Source of the DNA: Candidatus Heimdallarchaeota archaeon
GTDB taxonomy: Archaea > Asgardarchaeota > Heimdallarchaeia > JABLTI01
Direction: 5' to 3'
Assembly (NCBI GenBank): GCA_023128635.1
Contig: JAGMDP010000174.1
Coordinates: forward strand, 1 to 20,824
Length of the DNA stretch: 20,824 nt
The translations under genes were made by a program, and so were the position numbers. Each line of letters starts with the position of its first letter. Positions within the stretch are counted from its first letter, which is position 1. The notes below the pieces were generated by a model, which saw only the letters and a list, made by a program, of their open reading frames with translations, did not search any database and had not been told where the DNA came from. This document shows, piece after piece, positions 16,116-20,824 of the stretch.

Positions 16116-16351
16116 TAAACCTATCAATTACCAAAGTGGCATGTGGTATATTAAGGTATTAGTAATGATATTTTCTTTTTAGATTTTCATATTTTAAAAA
16201 TTGTTTCATAATAGTATAGAAGATTTGTGAATGAATAAGTAAGAATTTATGAGGGAAACCTACTCTATTGCAAACACTTATTATTGAAATTGTTAGGTCA
16301 TAATCTGAGATATCGTTTTGTTTTCATGAAATAACAACGGGAGAATAAGAA

Positions 16352-17914
16352 ATGAGCAAAAAACAAAATCAATCAAATAATAACAAATCAGAAAATGGTC
16401 TGCTCAATGATTCTGTTGATACTTTCGAAGTTTTAGAATTAAAAACAAAACAAGAAGCTGACCTTGAAGATCTTGAATATATTGAAAAGAAACCCTTCTT
16501 CAAAAGAGCATGGGAATGGTTAACCAAAGACAAACAAAGACTAGCTTCTATAATTTTCTTATTTTTATTTGTAGTTTTAATCATTGTTCTAGCAGCTCTC
16601 AATCTCAATCTAGGGGAAATAATGAGGAATATTGTTGATTGGTTTCAAATGAAATTAGGTATTTGGGGGATTTTCGTAGGTGTTTTTGTTATTTCTATTT
16701 TTGGGAATTTTACAGTCATTTTCCCAATTCCCTATACTTTAGCGTTAGTTACTGCAGCAACTGATCCAACAATTACAGCTTGGCATGTTATAGTAATGGG
16801 TGTTTTTGCTGGTGCAGGAGCATCAATTGGAGAAGTTTCAGCATGGTTTCTGGGTAAAGCATCAAAAAATGTCATTGAAGACGGCATGGAAAAACAAGTG
16901 TCTCGAGCAAAAAGATGGATAGATAAAGGCTTAGCTCCAATTATTATCTTTGTTTTTGCAGCAACACCTTTACCTGATGATGCAATTCTAGTATTCATAG
17001 GTTTATTGGGATATGCCTTATGGAAAACAGTTATTTGGTGTTTTCTCGGAAAAATTGTTTTGACCTCTGCAACAGGATTAGCTGCAAAATATTTGGGAGA
17101 AACTGCTTTTGGTGAGAAAGTACTTTGGTTGTTCGGTCTAAAAATTGGTGGGAGTGGTGTTACTGCTTCAGAACCGGCGGCATGGATTTCTGCATTGGTT
17201 TGGGTTGCTTCAATTGCAATTATTGGAGTAGTTCTGTTTATTGATTGGGGGGATATTTGGAATTTTCTTTCACGTTCTGTGTTGAAGAGAAAATACCGTA
17301 AACTAGCCATCTCTGATGAAGACTCTCTTGAGACAATAACTGTTTCAGAAGTCAAACTTCAAGATGAAGGAAAACAATCGATTCGTAAACAAAGATTATT
17401 GAAAGAAGCATCTTTTTGGCAGTGTGTTATATCCAAAAAAGATGATGAAACTTCTGATTATTTTGATTTATACTCAGTTTCTTATGTCCTCGGAAAAGCA
17501 AGCAATATTCTACTAAAACCAGATTGGTTCGCGAAATTCTCTAATAATTTAACTGGAGATAAATTCAGTAAATTAAATGAATATCAGCTGGATAAACTAC
17601 TGCCACCAAAGAAAATAAAGGAATTCTATGAGAGCAATAAGAAACTAGATGAAATTACTTCAAATATGATTTACTTATCATTTACAACAAACCATGTTGA
17701 AACAAATACTGATTTTCGAGTAGGATTCTTGTTAGAGAAAATTAAACAAGATCAAATTAAGGTTAGATGTATAGGAGAAAAAGAAGCTCTCATAATTAAG
17801 AGTTTAAAATCTATTTCACCAGAATTAATGATTACAAATCTAGTTAAATTCCTAGATCATCTGTCAGAGACTCCTGAACTCGTGAAAAAAATCGATGTTG
17901 CTTTCATTTCATGA
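16352..17914 (+). CDS. DedA/VTT-domain membrane protein with a long C-terminal extension
   Basis: 520 residues. A charged cytoplasmic N-terminus (1-63) precedes a first span (SIIFLFLFVVLIIVLAAL). The VTT/DedA core (about 103-250) has a re-entrant-like stretch rich in FPIPYTLALV, then GAGASIGEVSAWFLG with E161, ATPLPDDAILVFIGLLG (PLPDD at 206-210) and the final GKIVLTSATG. These are the conserved acidic and Pro/Asp positions of the family, which includes bacterial DedA and eukaryotic TMEM41B/VMP1 lipid scramblases. A further span lies at 278-297. The remaining 210 residues (about 311-520) form a soluble, charged cytoplasmic domain of unknown type, unusual because DedA proteins are typically about 200-250 residues. 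GGGAG at 16339-16343 precedes the ATG. Lipid scrambling or transport is inferred from the family. Confidence 0.83.
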   Translation: MSKKQNQSNNNKSENGLLNDSVDTFEVLELKTKQEADLEDLEYIEKKPFFKRAWEWLTKDKQRLASIIFLFLFVVLIIVLAALNLNLGEIMRNIVDWFQMKLGIWGIFVGVFVISIFGNFTVIFPIPYTLALVTAATDPTITAWHVIVMGVFAGAGASIGEVSAWFLGKASKNVIEDGMEKQVSRAKRWIDKGLAPIIIFVFAATPLPDDAILVFIGLLGYALWKTVIWCFLGKIVLTSATGLAAKYLGETAFGEKVLWLFGLKIGGSGVTASEPAAWISALVWVASIAIIGVVLFIDWGDIWNFLSRSVLKRKYRKLAISDEDSLETITVSEVKLQDEGKQSIRKQRLLKEASFWQCVISKKDDETSDYFDLYSVSYVLGKASNILLKPDWFAKFSNNLTGDKFSKLNEYQLDKLLPPKKIKEFYESNKKLDEITSNMIYLSFTTNHVETNTDFRVGFLLEKIKQDQIKVRCIGEKEALIIKSLKSISPELMITNLVKFLDHLSETPELVKKIDVAFIS

Positions 17915-17979
17915 AATCTATAGAAAAACCATTAAATTAGAAAGTAAATCATCTATTAATCTCTAAAATGAATAGTTCT

Positions 17980-17985
17980 GTGATG
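17980..17985 (+). promoter_or_regulatory. Ribosome binding site of the first thioredoxin-like gene
   Basis: GTGATG ends 5 bases before the ATG at 17991, the same short spacing seen for the FtsX permease and the methyltransferase. The gap of 76 bases after the DedA gene has no clear TATA box, so read-through from DedA is possible. Confidence 0.45.
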
Positions 17986-17990
17986 TTTCT

Positions 17991-18755
17991 ATGAAGAAAA
18001 CCCAAACAATAATACTTTTCAGTATTATTTTTACACTCATTATTATAGGCACTACTTTTACAGTTTTAGCTGAAAATCCAAATACAATCAAACCTAAAAT
18101 TGATCCGAATCTGATTACAAGAGGAACACCCGCATTGCTATTTACAATAGAGGATGTTATAACAGATACAATATTTAGTTTTTCAAGCTTTAAAGGCAAA
18201 GTTGTTGTACTTGATTTCTTCTCAACAACAAGTATAGCTTTATTTCATTCTGTACCTGAATTAAAGAAAGCTAAAACAAAATATAGTTCCGATGATTTGG
18301 AAATCGTAAGCATTAGTGTAAACTTGAATGATACAGAGGCAGACATAGAACATTTCGCTTCTGATTTTGGTACATCTTGGAAGATGGTTAGTGATACAAT
18401 TGGTATTAACAATTATTACCAGCTTTTATCAATACCAACTTTCTATATTATAGATCAAGATCAATATATCTATCAGGCATTATTTCGTACTGAAGAAGCT
18501 TTTCAACTGTTAGATAGTTTTATCCTTGAATTATTGCCAGAATATAGCGCATCACCAAATCCAACAAATGGTGGTGGAGGCCCCATAACTGAATTTTGGG
18601 CTAATAATTGGTATTGGTTCGTTCTTGGCGGTGTCATGTTTATAGTTGTTATAGGGCTCATGATTCAAAGAAGAAGGATTGTTCTACATAATAGAAAAGT
18701 AAAATCCCAAAAAACAGAAGCACGACAAAGACGCATGCGAAAAAAAGAAAGATAA
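17991..18755 (+). CDS. Secreted membrane-anchored thioredoxin-like protein lacking CxxC
   Basis: 254 residues: an N-terminal hydrophobic signal (TIILFSIIFTLIIIGTTFTV), a TlpA/AhpC-TSA-type thioredoxin fold (about 40-175), a short Gly/Pro-rich linker, the motif EFWANNWYWFV leading into a C-terminal membrane span, and a basic cytoplasmic tail (MIQRRRIV to the end). The fold shows GKVVVLDFFS and the cis-proline loop SIPTFYIID. At the active-site position, however, it has FFSTTSIAL where the paralog immediately downstream has FFATWCIPC: both cysteines are gone. The protein contains no cysteine at all, so it cannot do thiol-disulfide exchange. It probably faces the outside of the membrane as a binding or chaperone-like partner, perhaps for the active paralog. 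That role is inference; fold, anchor and missing cysteines are seen. Confidence 0.85.
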   Translation: MKKTQTIILFSIIFTLIIIGTTFTVLAENPNTIKPKIDPNLITRGTPALLFTIEDVITDTIFSFSSFKGKVVVLDFFSTTSIALFHSVPELKKAKTKYSSDDLEIVSISVNLNDTEADIEHFASDFGTSWKMVSDTIGINNYYQLLSIPTFYIIDQDQYIYQALFRTEEAFQLLDSFILELLPEYSASPNPTNGGGGPITEFWANNWYWFVLGGVMFIVVIGLMIQRRRIVLHNRKVKSQKTEARQRRMRKKER

Positions 18756-18850
18756 ACATTAGATAGAAATTCTTTACAACAATCTCAAATTTCTCCCAGA
18801 AAAAATAAAGAAATTGCATAAGTGAAGCAAAGAAAATAAACCATGATTCT

Positions 18851-18860
18851 TTTAAAAAAT
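18851..18860 (+). promoter_or_regulatory. TATA-like element before the second thioredoxin-like gene
   Basis: TTTAAAAAAT is centred about 36 bases before the ATG at 18891, the right distance for a transcript with a leader of around 10 bases. It suggests that the second paralog can be transcribed on its own. GTGAG at 18880-18884 may be its weak ribosome binding site. Confidence 0.4.
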
Positions 18861-18890
18861 AGCGAGTAAATTATCTCAAGTGAGTGTTAC

Positions 18891-19622
18891 ATGAAATCAA
18901 AGATACTTCTTTTAGCAATAATTCTACTTGGTTCCTTAATGCCATTTATAACATTTGTAATAAGCACTACAGACGATCAATCGAATAGAATAAGTCCAAA
19001 CATTCAGGAAGGAGATTTAGGTATTGATTGGACATTAAAAGAAATACTTAGTGATAGAGTTATAAGTTTTCGCGATTATTATGGAAAAGTTGTAATCCTT
19101 GATTTTTTTGCAACCTGGTGTATTCCTTGTATAGAATCATTTAGTGTACTTAGAGATTTGAATGCTTATTATAGTAGTAGTCAAGTTGTAATTATCAGTA
19201 TTGACACTGAATACACTGAGAAAACAGAAGCTGAAATCGAACAATTTGCTCAAGATAATACGATTGATTGGAACGTTGTGATTGATTCTGTCTCCTTAGC
19301 TGATGATTATTCTGTTCTAAGCATCCCGTCTTTCTTTATCTTTGATCAAAAACAAAAATTGGTGAAAATCTATACTGGAGTAACTAATTTTTCAACAATG
19401 AAAATAACTATTGAAGATATACTCGATAATACCCAACAAAGAACAGTTTCTGAATTCTGGTCAAAGAATTGGTATTGGTTTGTTATTCTTCCCATCATTG
19501 CAATAATCAGCACAGTTATTTTTGTTCAAAGAAGAAGGGTTGTTCAACAGCAAAAAGAGGAACGAAAGAAGAAAACAGATGATTTGAAACAACGTGAAAG
19601 AAAAAGAAGACTGCAAAGGTGA
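18891..19622 (+). CDS. Secreted membrane-anchored thioredoxin-like (TlpA-type) protein with CIPC active site
   Basis: 243 residues with the same plan as its upstream neighbour: N-terminal signal (ILLLAIILLGSLMPFITFV), TlpA/ResA-like thioredoxin domain, EFWSKNWYWFV entering a C-terminal span, then a QRRRVV basic tail. It keeps the redox site in GKVVILDFFATWCIPC and the cis-proline loop SIPSFFIFD. The Trp-Cys-x-Pro-Cys context is that of membrane-tethered TlpA-type thiol-disulfide proteins, which reduce or oxidise exported proteins or support cytochrome maturation. Its partner and direction are unknown; no CcdA/DsbD-like electron donor gene is in the window. Sequence likeness across the whole length shows that the two genes arose by tandem duplication. 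The gap of 135 bases between them holds a TATA-like element. Confidence 0.9.
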   Translation: MKSKILLLAIILLGSLMPFITFVISTTDDQSNRISPNIQEGDLGIDWTLKEILSDRVISFRDYYGKVVILDFFATWCIPCIESFSVLRDLNAYYSSSQVVIISIDTEYTEKTEAEIEQFAQDNTIDWNVVIDSVSLADDYSVLSIPSFFIFDQKQKLVKIYTGVTNFSTMKITIEDILDNTQQRTVSEFWSKNWYWFVILPIIAIISTVIFVQRRRVVQQQKEERKKKTDDLKQRERKRRLQR

Positions 19623-19727
19623 ATCATTTGAATGGATAATCCATTTCTTAATTAGGAAACCATAAATTTACTCATATCAATATTACCAATAATTTTAATT
19701 TTGAATTTTCAATCTCATAATATACAA

Positions 19728-19733
19728 GGTGAT
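19728..19733 (+). promoter_or_regulatory. Ribosome binding site showing a TTG start for the methyltransferase
   Basis: GGTGAT, a six-base match to the archaeal anti-Shine-Dalgarno, lies 4 bases before the TTG at 19738. An in-frame GTG at 19729 would sit inside this motif and so is unlikely to be the start. Confidence 0.7.
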
Positions 19734-19737
19734 TTTT

Positions 19738-20322
19738 TTGAAAAAAGAAATAATTGAATTATTAAAAGATTTAGAAGCAAAGGATGCTGTAGAAAGAGTT
19801 GAGGGGTTACCTTCTTCTGCGCGAATGCGGAATATTACCCCAGATGTTGGATTATTTCTTAATATATTAGTAAAAGCCACTAAAGCGACAAGTATCCTGG
19901 AAATTGGGACTTCGAATGGTTATTCAACAATTTGGTTGGGATTAGCTACACAAGAAAATAATGGTCAATTAATAACTCTTGAAGTTGATCCACGAAAAGT
20001 GAAGCTAGCAAAAGAAAATTTAGAAAAAGCTGGTCTAGTCAATACTGTCAAATTAATAGAGGGAGATGCGAAGGAGACATTAAGAATACTTGAAAAAGAA
20101 TTTGATTTTGTTTTTCTTGATGCAGAAAAGGAGGATTATTTAGAATTTTTCCATTTAATTTTCCCGAAATTAAAGAAAGGCGGAGTAATTGTTGCTGATA
20201 ATGTTATCTCACATGCTGAGGATCTAAAAGAGTATGTTGATTTTGTACGGGCAAATCCAAATACTCAAAGTGTACTCGTGCCAATCGGGAGAGGAGAAGA
20301 ATTAACCCTAAAAATCAGGTAG
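19738..20322 (+). CDS. SAM-dependent O-methyltransferase, COMT-like family
   Basis: 194 residues from a TTG start, chosen because GGTGAT ends 4 bases before it. The class I methyltransferase fold is complete. Motif I is ILEIGTSNGYSTIWLG near residue 52, binding the methionine part of SAM; the acidic LEVDPRK binds the ribose; IEGDAKETL is present; FDFVFLDAEKEDY provides the metal-binding Asp typical of catechol O-methyltransferase-like enzymes; and KKGGVIVADNV supplies the second metal ligand pair (D-N). The short N-terminal helix region and length match the small cation-dependent O-methyltransferases (PF01596 type). Acceptors in this family are catechol-like or other hydroxylated small molecules; the natural acceptor here is unknown. 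It is cytoplasmic, with no clear partner among its neighbours. Confidence 0.88.
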   Translation: MKKEIIELLKDLEAKDAVERVEGLPSSARMRNITPDVGLFLNILVKATKATSILEIGTSNGYSTIWLGLATQENNGQLITLEVDPRKVKLAKENLEKAGLVNTVKLIEGDAKETLRILEKEFDFVFLDAEKEDYLEFFHLIFPKLKKGGVIVADNVISHAEDLKEYVDFVRANPNTQSVLVPIGRGEELTLKIR

Positions 20323-20425
20323 CGATGTAAATATTTGTAGAAATATCAAGTCAAACAAAATGTTAATAATGCTGAAACATGGCAATCGCAATATAGCAAG
20401 GAAGAAATAGTAAGGTGTATTAGAT

Positions 20426-20824
20426 TTGTCAAAAAGAAACGTTTTCTTAATATGTTCGATTATTGCTTTTGCACTACTAATATCTCAAGTAAACATGGCA
20501 CAAAGCGTTCCGTTTATCGAAGATTCAGTAGATGATGTTCAGAAATTTGTTGATGGAGTATTTTCTGAAAAAGGAGATTTTCAGAATGAGATTGATATTG
20601 TTAATTTAACTTTAACTGGTATCCATCTTACTTTAACCTTGCAGTCAAATCCCATAATAAATGATCAAAACCATTTGTATGAAGTTATCATAGTTTGGGA
20701 TAATTCTAGTTCATATCAAAATAAAACAGAAATAACTGTTGGAAGTTTAAACGGAAATTTGGCAGTTGATTTAATAAATTATACACTTCTAAATAGCACT
20801 GGACATGCTCTACCAACACAACCG
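20426..20824 (+). CDS. 5' end of a secreted, sequon-rich protein (partial)
   Basis: An open frame of 133 codons starts at TTG 20426, preceded by AAGGTG (20412-20417) 8 bases upstream, and runs off the window edge. It begins with a signal peptide: basic MSKRN, hydrophobic VFLICSIIAFALLISQV, then a likely cleavage region NMAQS. The mature part is strand-rich and has five Asn-x-Ser/Thr sequons within about 85 residues (NLT, NSS, NKT, NYT, NST), so it is probably an N-glycosylated surface protein. No domain is recognisable in the piece present. The repeated hydrophobic/polar alternation (INLTLTGIHLTLTLQ-like) suggests a beta-sandwich such as those of S-layer or adhesion proteins, by inference. 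The GT22 enzyme in this window could contribute to such glycans, but no direct link is visible. Confidence 0.72.
   Translation, partial: MSKRNVFLICSIIAFALLISQVNMAQSVPFIEDSVDDVQKFVDGVFSEKGDFQNEIDIVNLTLTGIHLTLTLQSNPIINDQNHLYEVIIVWDNSSSYQNKTEITVGSLNGNLAVDLINYTLLNSTGHALPTQP

Noticed and set aside
16102..16351. The longest gap, examined for a small RNA or tRNA
   Set aside because: I found no cloverleaf, strong hairpin or GC-rich island. It is AT-rich spacer that probably holds divergent promoters, without a TATA box I could assign firmly.
16732..17355. 207-codon minus-strand open frame inside the DedA gene
   Set aside because: It is antisense to a gene with clear VTT motifs, has no recognisable domain and no ribosome binding site. 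It is a shadow frame.

Overview
This is an AT-rich piece of archaeal chromosome, densely packed with genes. An acidic-stalk ribosomal protein P1/L12 of the archaeal type lies at 11167-11475. Starts are preceded by GGAG, GAGG or GGTGAT motifs that match the archaeal 16S anti-Shine-Dalgarno, and several intergenic gaps carry TATA boxes. TTG is a common start codon here (9190, 13075, 19738, 20426). Several proteins resemble families best known from eukaryotic endomembranes: a GT22 mannosyltransferase, a VTT/DedA protein, a tandem winged-helix protein and a single-span alpha/beta protein. That makes an Asgard archaeon a reasonable guess, but it is an inference: no single diagnostic eukaryotic signature protein is present.

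Layout. The 3' end of a membrane protein gene (1-108) abuts, stop to stop, a large double-FtsX permease on the minus strand (109-2904). A Zn/Cd-type P1B ATPase follows on the plus strand (3131-5389), then an all-helical protein of unknown function (5510-6130) and a fused NAD(P)H-hydrate epimerase/dehydratase (6163-7674). A minus-strand block comes next (10940 down to 7713): tandem winged-helix protein, nucleotidyltransferase, KaiC/RecA-like protein with degenerate ATPase motifs, and a single-span membrane protein. The solitary rpl12 is followed by a clear hairpin/T-tract terminator and, convergently, by the GT22 gene (13075 to 11543). A PLP aminotransferase (13267-14436) converges on a 549-residue helical protein of unknown function (16101 to 14455).

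The right-hand part runs on the plus strand: a DedA/VTT protein with a long extra C-terminal domain (16352-17914), two tandem secreted membrane-anchored thioredoxin-like paralogs of which only the second keeps its CxxC, a COMT-type O-methyltransferase (19738-20322), and the 5' end of a secreted, sequon-rich protein cut by the window edge (20426-20824).

Most genes are housekeeping or cell-envelope functions rather than one pathway. The envelope theme recurs: permease, metal exporter, lipid-linked-sugar mannosyltransferase, DedA, surface thioredoxins and a probably N-glycosylated secreted protein. I see no tRNA, rRNA, CRISPR array, insertion sequence or integrase. No stretch without a gene exceeds 300 bases. 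The longest gaps are 16102-16351 and 10941-11166.
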